This document shows positions 32,701 to 43,837 of a stretch of 64,000 nt of DNA, piece by piece (within the stretch, counting starts at the first letter, position 1; every line of letters begins with the position of its first letter). Made by a program: the position numbers and the translations under genes. This stretch comes from Ostrinia nubilalis. Taxonomy: Eukaryota; Arthropoda; Insecta; Lepidoptera; Crambidae. Location: contig NW_026973566.1 of assembly GCF_963855985.1 (NCBI RefSeq), forward strand, positions 2,852,001-2,916,000, read 5' to 3'. The notes under the pieces are model-generated. The model saw only the letters and a list, made by a program, of their open reading frames with translations. It was not told where the DNA came from and made no database searches.

Positions 32701-33632
32701 GGGGAGAGTTCGGTATATTGTACCGCCGGGTAAATTGTACCACCCTCATATTTCGTAAAGTATTCATTTAATGTCTGTAATTGCAACACTCAGCGATACA
32801 CGAAAAAATTCATTGAATATTGGCCATATGGTTTTTGCCGTGACAATTAACACGTGTGTTTTATTTTGAAAATATTTTTTTCATTGTTTTCAAGTAACTT
32901 TTGAGAATGCATGTTTAGTTTGTAATTTTGTTAAATTTAATCACACTGTGTTTCTATATTATTTATTAGAAGCCTAAATTACTGTGGATTACAATTATTT
33001 GAAACATTTTTCGGTATTTATAAGCTATATTTTTTACCAATTTTTTTAAATCACTATTACCTAGTCGGTTAAATTGTACCACATCAAGTTGTATGGAATT
33101 TTACCAAAGGATTTTGAAAAATTTTTAGTATATCATATTTTGAAGTTATAATAGCATAGTTATGTTTGGCTAACAATAAATGAAAGCAAAAGACTGGCAA
33201 AGTAGATTACGTACAAGTGTGCGTTACGATAATTGGAATTACAAAACTTGTACTCAAAATCGTGATAACGTGTAAAACAATATCGATTGTCTAAGTTATT
33301 AACTACTGTTCCTTTTCATTACCTAATTTGTTAAGAATGTATCGTATAATATTTTGCCAATGATTTTTTATAGGCTTGAAATTTATGAAAATCCAATTTA
33401 GTAACCCTGTGGTACAAATTATCGAACCGGTTGGCTAAATTGGACCGAAGCTCTGAACTCGTATTTTCTTGATTTGTGCTAAATATGCAACAATCATGTT
33501 GATTGATACCTATGAAATAGTAAGTTGAATAATTTCTCTTTTGATATATACCATGGACATTAGCAAAAACAAAACAAAACTATGTGTAAAATGGGATTGA
33601 AAAAAACTGGTCCAAATTGCCGGACTCTCCCT
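32701..33632. mobile_element. DNA transposon, non-autonomous, TA duplication
   Basis: The ends GGGGAGAGTTCGG and CCGGACTCTCCCT are imperfect inverted repeats flanked by TA (32699-32700 and 33633-33634). The empty site is known from the 5' LTR. Inside, GGTAAATTGTACCA-like words recur near 32728, 33065, 33412, 33430 and 33608 in both orientations and may be protein-binding sites. No transposase is encoded. Confidence 0.75.
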
Positions 33633-33640
33633 TAAGTGTC

Positions 33641-33915
33641 GGCCGTTTGGTGTAGTGGTTCGAAACGGACTACTATTCCGGAGGTAGCGGGTTCGATTCC
33701 CGCACAGTACAAACATTTGTGTGCATGAACATATTTGCTTGTATTGGACTGGGTGTTTTCTATGTATAATAAGTATGTATTTACAAAAAAAAAAGTATTT
33801 AAGTATGTTTATATCCGTTGTCTAGTACCCATAGTACAAGCTTTGCTTAGTTTGGGACTAGAAGCGCAGTGTAAATGTCCAAGGATATTTATTTATTTAT
33901 TTATTTATTATTTAT
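33641..33915 (+). mobile_element. tRNA-headed SINE (lepidopteran type)
   Basis: The head has an A box (TGGTGTAGTGG) and a B box (GGGTTCGATTCCC). The body, with CATAGTACAAGCTTTGCTTA and GTTTGGGACTAGAAGC, is the familiar lepidopteran SINE, ending in a TTTA-rich tail. The 8-bp duplication TAAGTGTC at 33633-33640 and 33916-33923 marks a LINE-type insertion into the junction left by the DNA transposon. Confidence 0.9.
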
Positions 33916-34249
33916 TAAGTGTCATTGTGTTATTGATTGTGCGTTTCCTTGGTCGAATATCCCTGTAGGCATCCTGGATAGGTACACATCCCTCATCGCA
34001 GAAGGCGAACTGGGACTTAGTACTAAACAGCGGGGTGTCAGACTGAGCTAGCTAAGACGCCCCGTTGCAAGTTTAAAAGTTATTACGTTTTCTTTAAGAA
34101 ATTGAAAGAAAAAAATTCTATAAATAAATAAAAAAAATATCTGATATATTTTTAGGTCTAGTTTCACCTTTTTTCATATGTGCACTTTATCAAGAAGCAC
34201 TGTATTTTGTGTGTAAAATGTAAGTTTCTTAGTAAGTGAATTATTATAA

Positions 34250-35207
34250 TATAAAAAATAGTGTCTTTAATAATTTCAATAATTCAATAATTTGTATAAT
34301 CTTCAATTGTTTTTAATTCAGTCTTTCTCGAATACGTAATTATAAATGTAAAAGAAAACAAACTTTAATTTTTATTTTTTAATTTTTGTTGAATCGTTCA
34401 AATAATGGAACGGTAAAATAAACCGAATGACAGGAATGAATGAAATTATGTCAGAAAAATGTCTTTTAATTTTGTAACGTGTAGCCACCCTATAGAGTTT
34501 CATACAAACATTAATTAATGCATATCTTTTAAACTAAATAAAAACATCAAAAGGTTTAATAACAAACATTTAGTGAAAGGGTTTACTTCAATTGTAAAAT
34601 GTTCACTTTTACCCTCGTGTTTATCAAACTAAAGATTTTTGTCTTTTTAAAAACGTATGGATTGAGTGAGCACTTTTATCAGAATATTTCTCAAGAACGC
34701 ACAGTAATAGTGGTTAGTTTTATATGATAAACAACGCTGTTTAAGGTTTACTTCGACAAGACATGTGCTGGAATGCGGTTTTATAGTTGGTTCGTCAGAA
34801 TATCGGGCCTTATAAAAGCGTATGGATTGAGTGAGCACAAAGAATCATGTATAACTTTTTAATTACGGCCCTCACACATCTAAAATTAAAGACACTAACT
34901 TTGCAGAGTTTTTACAATATAACGAGCATTAATGATATTTATAAACTTATTATAATACGGAGATCCGGCTGATCCTCTGTATGGACTGAGTGAGCCGATT
35001 TTTATCTATTTATCTTTGGTTTAATCTTTTTACAAATGGAAAGATTGTTTTTACAATACGTTTTAGGCCTTTTACAACTAGAAAAGTATACATTTAATGC
35101 TTTCCAGGGGGTGCTCACTCAATCCATACGCACACTACTTTTTAGAGATAAACAAGCAGCTCCATCGAGACTTGGCTAGTTTTTTTACAGAATGTTTTTG
35201 GTGGGAT
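34250..35207 (-). repeat. Repeat H, copy 2
   Basis: Reverse complement of H copy 1, without its Gypsy, MITE and Helitron insertions. The 20-bp motif CGTATGGATTGAGTGAGCAC occurs at 34654-34673 and 34819-34838, diverged at 34977-34996, and inverted at 35111-35130. The ends (ATCCCACCAAAAAC... and ...AAAGACACTATTTTTTATA) are not inverted repeats of each other. No coding frame was recognised. Confidence 0.75.
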
Positions 35208-35386
35208 TTCACTTCTTTTTGTAGAAAGTGGCATAATTATTATAAATTATAAATTCCGCAGAAATTCGCATTCATAAGAGCACTTACTGCCTAGCCGTTA
35301 GCTGCTTGTTCTTGTCAGAAAGCATAGTGAGCCGGCTGCTGGTATCGCCGATGCCTTGCTCCAGGGAATCGATGCATGCGTTCTAA
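35208..35386. other. Spacer before the Transib element
   Basis: AT-rich then mixed sequence with no recognised feature. Confidence 0.35.
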
Positions 35387-35855
35387 CGTCGCACACTGGT
35401 TCAGGAAACGATAAAAATGGAATTAGCGATTTATTCACTTTTTTCGATGGTATCATGTCGCCCATGACTATTAACAATGTCGTATGTGAAAAACAGCAAC
35501 TTTACAGGAGAGCGTTTCAAAGTTTAAATTGCTCATATTTTTGTACTTATTTTAAGCAGGGTTATGAAAGTTTAGAGTATTACTATGAAAGTTATTTATG
35601 TTTAGGACAATATTATGAGTACCCAGTATTTAATGTGTAAATATGAGAAAAGTCACTTGTGACCTTTTTAACGGAGTTAAACTAATGCCGATTTGTCATA
35701 TCTACCAGAACCGACATTGTTGCTTGAACCAAATTGGTGATTACTTGTCGGAAATGCCACTTACGTCCTTGTTTTATTATTTATTTATGATTATACGTAT
35801 GTCGTATGTAAAAATTACTGAAAAATACACAAAAAATGTATAGAAATTATATACA

Positions 35856-36240
35856 GGATGTCTCAAAAAGTAGTGTCAAGCCGAAGCCCAGAGGTACAGC
35901 ATCACTAGGGCTACCCAAATCACTGTGACTTTTGATAGTTTTCGAGTTATGGTTATTTTTACAACATACAGGATTTTAGTTTTCATTCGTGTTATGGGTG
36001 TAAATACTTCTGAATTAGCTAGGCCTAGTATTCATCTAATAATAATAGAAAAATCAGGCATGTAACTTGACTATTTACGCCACAGTGACCAAAAAAGTGC
36101 CTAAGCACAGAAATTTAAAACAATCATAACTCGAAGACTATCAAAAATCGCGGAACATACATGGGGGTGATTTGGATTGCCCTGGTGATGCTCTACCTCT
36201 GGGCTTCGGAGCTATTGAGTTAAGCATTATGTCACGTATA
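35856..36240. repeat. Inverted-repeat element remnant inside Transib
   Basis: CGAAGCCCAGAGGTACAGCATCA (35882-35904, in part) and TTTTGATAGTTTTCGAGTTATG recur inverted at about 36118-36215. The left tip ACAGGATGTCTCAAAAAG has no partner, so the right end is lost or replaced by the adjacent LINE remnant. Confidence 0.5.
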
Positions 36241-36890
36241 ATGTTTCCAAAGATCACACTCCCACAAGATTTATGATGGGCAGACTGCTCATGACTGACT
36301 TCATCAGAAGAACAGTCACAAAAAGGAGACGGAACTAGTTTGAATTCGTGAAACTTAAGTTTAAAGTTGCCCTGCCCCTTAAGGAACTGCGACAAGCAAT
36401 GGTCGATATCTAGTCATCGCCTAGATTTACGTTCGCGTATATTCGGGAAGAATTTATATAATTGACGCCCTTTGACTGACGTATCCCATCTTTTTTGCCA
36501 CTCATTAACTAGTAATTCTTTTTCAACGACTTGTCGGGAATCAAATAATAGGCTTATTTTAGAATGATCGCGTTATTGAAGAACTTGGAGGTTATATTTT
36601 CCCGTGATGCGAAGTACATAGCCGCACGCTTTTGTACCTCTAAGTCGACTGGCAGTAGGACTAGCAGGGCATCCGTGCTCACAGTTCTGTAAGCTTTGCA
36701 AAGAAAAATCAGTGGAAGGCGTTGACTTTGGAGTCTTTTCAGTCGAGCGGCTCCTATAGTAGCTCTGTCAGCCCAAACTGGTGCACCATAGCAAATGGAG
36801 CTTAGATACGTAGCCGCGTATATTATTCGGAGCATTTCAAATGATAGACCCCACGTCGAGGTTGATATGTGACTTAGAGCATAAAAGTTT
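36141..36890 (-). pseudogene. R1-clade-like LINE remnant (RT C-terminal part)
   Basis: On the minus strand 36835-36554 encodes YGAPVWA, RLKRLQSQRLPL, YRTVSTDALLVL and EVQKRA in order. This is the motif set of the region following the RT domain in R1-clade LINEs. Further downstream, 36395-36290 encodes QFLKGQGNF and SPFCDCSSDEVSHE, resembling the C-terminal cysteine-rich region of the same proteins. The two parts are in different frames with stops between. No RT catalytic motif is present. Confidence 0.6.
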
Positions 36891-37333
36891 CTTTGGTGGT
36901 GGAAGTGGTGACGGTAACGGCGCTAGTAGTATTAGCTTCCTTTGCTGATAATATCTCGTGATCGTCATTGAATACATCACCAAGTAATTCCTGCATTTGA
37001 ATCAATTCATCTTAAAAACTCGCCGGTATAGGAGACTCTTGACGAACTAAAAATAAGTATAAAAAACTATAAGTAATTTTAATAATATTTTTTTATAGTT
37101 ACTATTGTGAAGCCTCAATGTAACCTTGTTGGTGATCAAATAAATAAATAAATAGTGTAAGGCCCGAATTAAAAATGTATAGTTTATAAATAAAAGAAGG
37201 CATAAAAAGACATTTGCAAATTCATGCGTGCGAACAAAAATTATTCATACCAAACATGCTTATTTTATTTTACAGTCAGTCAATCATCGTCATACAAGAT
37301 ACTAGCGACATTTTAGTATTTTACAAAACAACT

Positions 37334-37595
37334 AACAATGGCTAACAAGGTACTACCGAAATTTTAACCCATTTGTAGAACGTTATAATAATGTCGGATG
37401 TGGAGCTACCGACATTTAAATTATTTAAGAAACATTCAATAACGTCGAATATGGTACTTCCGACATTTATCCCATTCAAAGAAAAGCTTAACAACGTCGT
37501 ATGTGGTACTACTGACATAAAGTGTTACAAAAATAAGATTAACAATGTCGGATATGGTACATCCTACAATGTTAAGTTACGTGTTAGGAAATGTT
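37334..37595 (+). repeat. ~51-bp tandem repeat with palindromic cores
   Basis: GTCGGATGTGGAGCTACCGAC-type cores recur with starts near 37393, 37444, 37496 and 37547, spacing 51-52 bp, plus a more diverged unit near 37334. Each core is an imperfect palindrome (GTCGGA...TCCGAC). The unit length keeps one frame open by chance; no protein is claimed. Confidence 0.7.
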
Positions 37596-37939
37596 AATGC
37601 AAGTTGGTATTACATTCAAAATTATTTATATTTAATATAACTGCCGTAAAAACAAATGAAAACACGACGTCCGTTCATCCCGCTAACATAGCCAGAAGTG
37701 GGAGATCGCACGCGCTCTCCCGCCTCCGCGCACCGTTAAATACGTCGGAAACAACTATCCGGCATTGTTAACGGATTATCTAGGCAATATCCGACATTTT
37801 TAATGTAGTTATTTCAAAAACTATGCATAAAATCATAATTTTTTTTTCACCTGATGATAGCTTTGATTATTTACGCACAAATTATGCAATAAAATAAAAA
37901 TGGCAATTTTGCAGTTCCGACTATGTTAATAGTCATGGG

Positions 37940-38990
37940 CGATGTGTTACATAATGTTATAAAAAACGTTTTGTTTAAGTTCTATTTTTCTGAGAAATGC
38001 GTAGTTTTTGCTATATTACATGTTTTGTGTTTTATTTGTATGAAACGTTTCCTTCACGAGGCTCTTATTCAAAATGTTAAAATTTGTTAAAGATGACTAC
38101 TTATAGGTTTTAAAGAGTTATACTAATAGAAGCTAATACAGTAGCAACTTTGTCCCAGTGCGTCCCCGTTTAGGATATAAGTGATATTTTCTAAGGTACG
38201 AAAAAGTATACAAAATATATGGATATAAGGCAACTTAATGATAATTTATTGATTTTCTAAAATAAAAAGAAGCTAACAATCATTCCAATCTTAATCTTTT
38301 ATTATTCAACATCATCATCAACATCTATAAATTCAAAAGTTTCATCATTATTTGAAGCTAGTTCATTAGGAAGAGGATATTTTGGACTCGCACTCATTTT
38401 TGGTCTTATTGTTTACAAAAAATGATCCGAAGAAATAAGTTTATTATTTAAAATATCACGATTGGTCACTTTTCGGTTTACGCGTATGATTCTCTCTGAC
38501 ATTTCTAAAATCTTTATTCCGTGATTCTGCAGCTTCTTCCGATAGTGCTCCTATTGGCATAATATCTAAGTGCTTTATGATGTCACCTCCACGTATAAGA
38601 AGCTTATGCATGCTGGATGGTATGTAATACCAACCGTATAAACTGACGAACAACTTAGCGGTCTCCCATCCATATTGAGTGAGGTTCCCTTATGATATTT
38701 ACAGATCGATCAGATCTTGACTAACTCCAGTGATGTTGGATGTTTTTTCTGGATCTGAAAAAAATCTACGCGCAGTATTTCCGTTGTTTGTAGTTCCAGC
38801 CCCTTGCTGCACAATATCTATTAGCAATCCAGTTTCATCGCGAAACCGTCTTTGTATTTCAGCTTTTCGTTTTTTCCATAATTGCTTTTTTATTTCCTCT
38901 TGCTGTCCAACTTTTAAATTCTAGTCTATAAGCAATGTGTAATATAGTCTCCATAGCCCGTATCCATGCGTGCAATGAAGATAGGCCATA
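37940..38990 (-). pseudogene. Transib transposase C-terminal fragment, minus-strand copy
   Basis: Reading from 38985 down: LHAWIRAMETILHIAYRLEF, then after a frame change FRDETGLLIDIVQQGAGTTN and NGNTARRFFSDPEKT, then after another YIPSSMHKLLIRGGDIIKH and IGALSEEAAESRNKDF. This series is the C-terminal half of Transib transposases. The SEE..E..NK stretch corresponds to the region holding the third catalytic acid in RAG1. Three frame breaks prevent expression. The sequence continues through a 3' untranslated part to about 37940 and is mirrored at 39065-39707. Confidence 0.8.
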
Positions 38991-39064
38991 CTTGTACATA
39001 TCGATATTTAAAGATCAGTTTTAATTTTGTTAAATTATTCATAACAGTTGGTTTTGCTTTGCAC

Positions 39065-39349
39065 TTAGATATTATGCCAATAGGAGCACTATCGGAAGAA
39101 GCTGCAGAATCGCGGAATAAAGATTTTAGAAAGATCAGAGAGAATCATACGCGTAAATTTAACCGAAAAGTGACCAATCGTGATATTTTAAATAATAAAC
39201 TTATTTCTTCGGATCATTTTTTGTCAACAATAAGACCAAAAATGAGTGCGAGTCCAAAATATCCTCTTCCTAATGAAGTTAAAAATTTACTATCTTCAAA
39301 TAATGATGAAACTTTTGAATTTATAGATGTTGATGATGATGTTGAATAA
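39065..39349 (+). pseudogene. Transib transposase C-terminal fragment, plus-strand copy
   Basis: An open frame enters at LHLDIMPIGALSEEAAESRN and runs through NRDILNNKLISSDHF to an acidic C-terminus (FEFIDVDDDVE), the natural end of the gene. It is an inverted duplicate of 38577-38330, with fewer lesions (the minus copy lacks several bases after HTRK). The sequence upstream of 39065 is unrelated, so the N-terminal two thirds are missing. A 3' region of about 420 bp leads to the right inverted repeat. Confidence 0.8.
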
Positions 39350-39774
39350 TAAAAGATTAAGATTGGAATGATTGTTAGCTTCTTTTTATTTTAGAAAATC
39401 AATAAATTATCATTAAGTTACCTTATATCCATATGATTAGTTTACTTTTTAGTACCTTAGAAAATATCACTTATATCCTAAACGGGGACGCACTGGGACA
39501 AAGTTGTTACTGTATTAGCTTCTATTAGTATAACTCTTTAAAACCTATAAGTAGTCATCTTTAACAAATTTTAACATTTTGAATAAGCGCCTCATGAAGG
39601 AAACGTTTCATACAAATAAAACACAAAACATGTAATATAGCAAAAACTACGCATTTCTCAGAAAAATAGAACTTAAACAAAACGTTTTTTATAACATTCT
39701 ACACATGATACCATCGAAAAAAGTGAATAAATCGCTAATTCCATTTTTATCGTTTCTTGAACCAGTGTGCGTCG

Positions 39775-40509
39775 TCGTCTTTTAATATTACCGACATTTT
39801 TTTTTTTACGATATTAAACATAAATTAACTCAACGACCTTTAAAATGAACAAAGTCAGAATAATTGGTTTAATAACTTAACCATAGCGAACCTCACGATA
39901 TAATAAACGAAATCAACGAAATTAAAACTACACAACATTCAACTTAATCGACGGGGGGGTCTAGAAAGGAAAAAAAATCTGGACACCGCGGTGCAGAAAA
40001 TCGACGCTCAAAGTGCTAGCGCCATCTAGCGGTGAGCGGTACAGGCGAACACCACGGTGCCGGTGTGGCGCTAGTAGTATTGATTATTTATGAATGTGGT
40101 GTTACTCCAGACCTTCGATTTTCCTAGTTTTTATAGTTTTCCCTTTAAGTGGCCATTAAACCCTAACTCTGTACCAAATTTCAGCTCTCTGAGTTTATGG
40201 GAAGTACTAGTTCTATTTTGATGATCATCAGTGAGTAAGTGAGTGAGTGTCATAAATGCGAAACTTTGCTTTCGCTTAACTTCGGAACTAAATGACCTAC
40301 AGACTTGAAATTTTGGATTTTAACTATGTGATTATAGCTTACTAGATGAAGAAAATTTCTGCGTTCTGGTCTTATCCAGAGGTTCTCAAATAGGGGCCTG
40401 AAAATGCGGCGAAATGGTTCCAGTAAAGGATGATACGGCAGTGTTTGCTTCGCGCTCGACTTGGCGGGGGCACTGCCGTGTCCCCAGATTCTTAACTGCG
40501 TTGTTACTA
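39775..40509. other. Spacer between Transib and the Jockey element
   Basis: No gene. The stretch 40085-40380 (CATAAATGCGAAACTTTGCT and TTCGGAACTAAATGACCTAC) looks like a diverged dispersed repeat. GCGCCATCTAGCGG lies at 40019-40032. Confidence 0.4.
40019..40032 (-). promoter_or_regulatory. CTCF-like core motif
   Basis: CCGCTAGATGGCGC on the minus strand fits the known CTCF core (AGRKGGCGC with CCASY upstream) except at one position. Sequence match only. Confidence 0.3.
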
Positions 40510-41117
40510 CTACAAGATAACGTCCGAGCCAAACACTGGGCACACAATGCTTCCGATGCCAAGCATTTGGTCACTCCTCAAAGAACTGCAACATGCCTCC
40601 CCGGTGTATAAAATGCGTAAACCAGCACCCCATAGGGCAATGCCCAAAGATAGACCGTCACGAACCAGCTAAATGTGTAAACTGTGGCGAGAATCATCCT
40701 GCAAATTATAGAGAATGTACTGCAAGGATGGCCTACGTTAAACGAATCCGCGATCGCCAGGAAAGTCAGCGAAAGTTTAGGAAAACAGCACCTTACGTTC
40801 CTGGAAAATCTTGGGCTGACGTTACTAAAGAGTCTCAAAGCAAAAGCCTGCCAATACCATCACAGAAGTTTGACACTTACGAATACAGGGACACCTCCAT
40901 GATGCACTTAACCTTAGACAGGAGAAATAATAATCACAACATAGAATCCACTACATCTACCCAGCAGGAGAAAGTACCTGAAGACAATGACGTTGTTACA
41001 AAAGAAATTCTTACAATTCTGACTGCTGTCAGAGATCTTAAAAGTAAATTTGTCACTTGCAAATCAATGCTCGACAAAGTAATGTTGGTCCTCGCGCACC
41101 TTGGGCACTGTGTGTGA
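40510..41117 (+). pseudogene. Jockey LINE ORF1, 3' part with three zinc knuckles
   Basis: The frame opens before TLGTQC and contains CFRCQAFGHSSKNC, CIKCVNQHPIGQC and CVNCGENHPANYREC, the three CCHC knuckles of Jockey ORF1 proteins, followed by a Lys/Arg-rich region and KSWADVTK. It stops with TGA at 41115-41117, next to ORF2, as is usual in Jockey. The central gag domain is missing, so the copy is 5'-truncated or rearranged. Confidence 0.8.
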
Positions 41118-43837
41118 GTCTGGCTGCCTTAAAGTACTACAATGGAATGCTGATGGCGTTCGGGGTAAAATTCATGAGTATAGAGTATTCAGACTCGTTA
41201 AGTCTGGTGAGTGTCTTAAGTGTTGATATTGTGGCAATTAGTGAATCCCGCCTAAGCTCTAACATATCTCTTACAACTTCGGGTTACGTAATGTACCGAC
41301 GTGATAAACATACTAAGGGTCGTGGTCAGGGTGTTGCCATACTGGTTAAAAATAACATCGAACACAGCATTGTCAGCATGCCTGATACGCAGCATCTTGA
41401 AGCCGTTGGAATCAAGTTGTTGGTGTCTGGCAGGGAACATATTTTTGTGTCAGCTTATCAGTCTCCCAATCTGCCTTTTATTACTAGTGATTTAGACATA
41501 CTACTGGCACTTGGTCAACACGTCATAGTAATGGGCGAATTTAATGCAAATCACGATCTGTGGATACCTGGAATTATAAACTCTCATGGGCGTAAACTGT
41601 TTGATCACATGCTTGCATCACATTTCTCAATTCACGCAAGCTGTACACCAACTCTCATACACTATCGTTCGGATCTTACCCCTACTAACCCCAATCTGAT
41701 CATAACTCAAAACATAAATCCAATAAGCCAAATCGAAGCACTAAATAGCCTCTCATCAAACCATTTGCCCCTTTTCTTTACTGTAGGTGACAGTCCTATA
41801 CTTAAGAAGCCTCTTAGCTACTTCAAATACAATAAGTGTGACTGGCAGACATTTCGTGATCATCTCAACAATTCTATTTCTCTGGACTCTCGCACCTGTC
41901 TAACTCGGGATGAAGTTGATGCAAGCGTAGACCTATTTAATGACTACTTGTTTGAAGCTCGTGATCAGTGTGTGCCTGTGGAGATTGGAACTGAAAGCAA
42001 AAGTACAGTACTTCCGTGGTTCATTCGCAGACTGATTAGATCTCGCAACCGTCTGCGGCGCGATCTCCTTAGTACGTTTGTTCTCGATGACAAGAGGATT
42101 ATTCGGCAGAATATAAATTCGCTTCAGAGAGTTATCAAGGATAAAATTAAAAATCACATGGATTCCGCTTGGAATAAAAAACTAGCCAAAGTCGATAACC
42201 CAAGTTCAGATATCTGGCGTGTGGTTAAATCATTAAAAACGAAGTCTGCAATTACACCCCCTTTGATTAAAGCAGATGGTACCCTGACCAACGACACTTC
42301 TGAGCAGTGCGAAGTGCTCGCCGATACCTTCCAATTAAATATGTCGCTAACCCATGATTGGCATGACCCTCAAGTGGCTTCTAAAGTTCAAGAATCTATT
42401 AACACCCTAGATGATCACAACGAAACTGGTGTAATACCTCCTCTGATACGTCCCCATGAGGTATGGACCCTTATTCGAAAACTTAAGAGATGCAAAGCTC
42501 CTGGGCAAGATAATATTCACAATGCTCTTTTAAAGAATCTGCCCCAAAAGGCTGTTGTCTACCTCACAAAAATCATGAATGATTGTTTTCGTCTCAGTTA
42601 CTTCCCCAAGATGTGGAAGTCTGCAAAAGTTATTGCAATTAGAAAACCTAATAAGGATGCAAAAATTCCTGTAAGCTATCGCCCAATAAGCCTTTTACCG
42701 GCACTAGGAAAACTTTTTGAAGCTGCTATCTACACTCGCCTTCTCAAAGTAGCTGCTCACGTGCTGCCAAATGAGCAGTTTGGTTTTAGGAATGCCCATT
42801 CCACAAGTCATCAACTGGTCAGAGTAACTGAGCATGTGTCCCATAATCTCAACTTACGGCAGTCCACGGGCATGTTTCTGCTCGACATTGAAAAAGCATT
42901 CGACACAGTATGGCACGCCGGTCTTCTTCATAAATTAATAGCCATAAATGTACCTACTCACATAGTCAAGATAATACGATCGTACCTCACTGACCGCAGT
43001 TTTAGGGTCTTTATTGGCGATACTTCCTCCCAACCGAGACACATTCTAGCCGGTGTACCCCAGGGGTCCATTCTAGGCCCCTTTCTGTACATAATATACG
43101 CACATGACATCCCCATACAGCCACACACGAGTCTAGCATGCTTCGCCGACGACACCGCATCGCTAACTTCATCCTTGGATGAAGATCTCATAATTAGCAG
43201 ATTGCAGCTGTCGTTAGATGGTCTTAAAGATTACTTCCACAAATAGAAACTAAAATTAAATGAGGCTAAAACAGAGGCAATCATGTTTTCTCGTAAACGT
43301 AGATTAACGACGAGAACCTTAAAAATAGGTGCGCATTCCATTGCCTGGAAGGACTCGGTGAAGTACCTTGGTGTTACCTTTGACCGGAAGTTAAGGTGGA
43401 CCAAACACCTATGTGACCTTAAAACTAAAGGTACATCTGCTATGATTGGCCTAAATCCCATTTTCAACCGAAATAGCCCCCTCAGCTCGACCACTAAGCT
43501 ACGCATATACACGACTCTCATAAGACCCTGCCTTACATATGCCTGCCCTATATGGAACACTACCTGCACAACTAACCACCAATCGTTACAAGTAATTCAA
43601 AATAGAGCCTTGAAAATAGCTTACAATACGAAATTTCGAACCAATTTGCTAAAATTACATGAAACCATAAATCTGTTACCATTACGTAATTACATCTTAA
43701 AACTCACTCGTAAATTCTTCGATAATGTAGCATCCCATAGTAATCCCTTAATTTATAATATTGCAGCCACGAAAATACAGGATTTATCGTATATCGATAC
43801 TTACGGCACATACCGCTTACCCCATCACTACGCATGA
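41057..43837 (+). pseudogene. Jockey LINE ORF2: endonuclease and reverse transcriptase, one stop and one frameshift
   Basis: The frame encodes an APE-type endonuclease (DIVAISESRL, GEFNANHDLW, SSNHLPLFF) and RT with CKAPGQDNIHNALL, SYRPISLLPALGK, GVPQGSILGP and CFADDTASLT. A TAG at 43244-43246 interrupts it, and the same frame continues to 43837 with the RT thumb and C-terminal region (KYLGVTFDRKLRW, PCLTYACPIWN). The true N-terminus (LKVLQWNADGVRGKIHEYRV) is in another frame at 41124-41185, so a frameshift lies near 41190-41215. The track from 41057 is therefore a fused reading, not the natural start. Otherwise it is well preserved. Confidence 0.88.

Larger units (their letters stand above)
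27507..34069 (+). mobile_element. Gypsy-like LTR element, copy 2 (RT-less, gag frame intact)
   Basis: LTR, tRNA-Lys type primer site, 723-codon frame, polypurine tract and LTR are all present, flanked by AGTT (27503-27506 and 34070-34073). Its LTRs share variants not found in copy 1, so this is an independent insertion of a sister sequence. A LINE tail lies in the 5' LTR, and a DNA transposon and a SINE lie in the 3' LTR. Confidence 0.9.
31987..34069 (+). repeat. 3' LTR, Gypsy-like copy 2, with two nested insertions
   Basis: The LTR is interrupted after GAACCTGAATTATA and resumes at AAGTGTCATTGTG. Between these lie a TA-type DNA transposon (32701-33632) and a SINE (33641-33915). The 5' LTR gives the uninterrupted sequence. 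Confidence 0.9.
35392..39769. mobile_element. Transib (RAG1-like) DNA transposon, rearranged
   Basis: The ends CACACTGGTTCAGGAAACG and CGTTTCTTGAACCAGTGTG begin about 65 bp of inverted repeat. CGTCG flanks both sides (35387-35391 and 39770-39774); a 5-bp GC-rich duplication and CAC ends are the Transib signature. Pieces of a Transib-type transposase C-terminus lie inside, once on each strand. N-terminal and first catalytic regions were not found, and LINE and MITE debris fills part of the left half, so this copy is non-autonomous. Confidence 0.85.

Noticed and set aside
37391..37597. 68-codon frame across the 51-bp repeats
   Set aside because: The unit is close to a multiple of three, which keeps a frame open by chance; no start context or domain.
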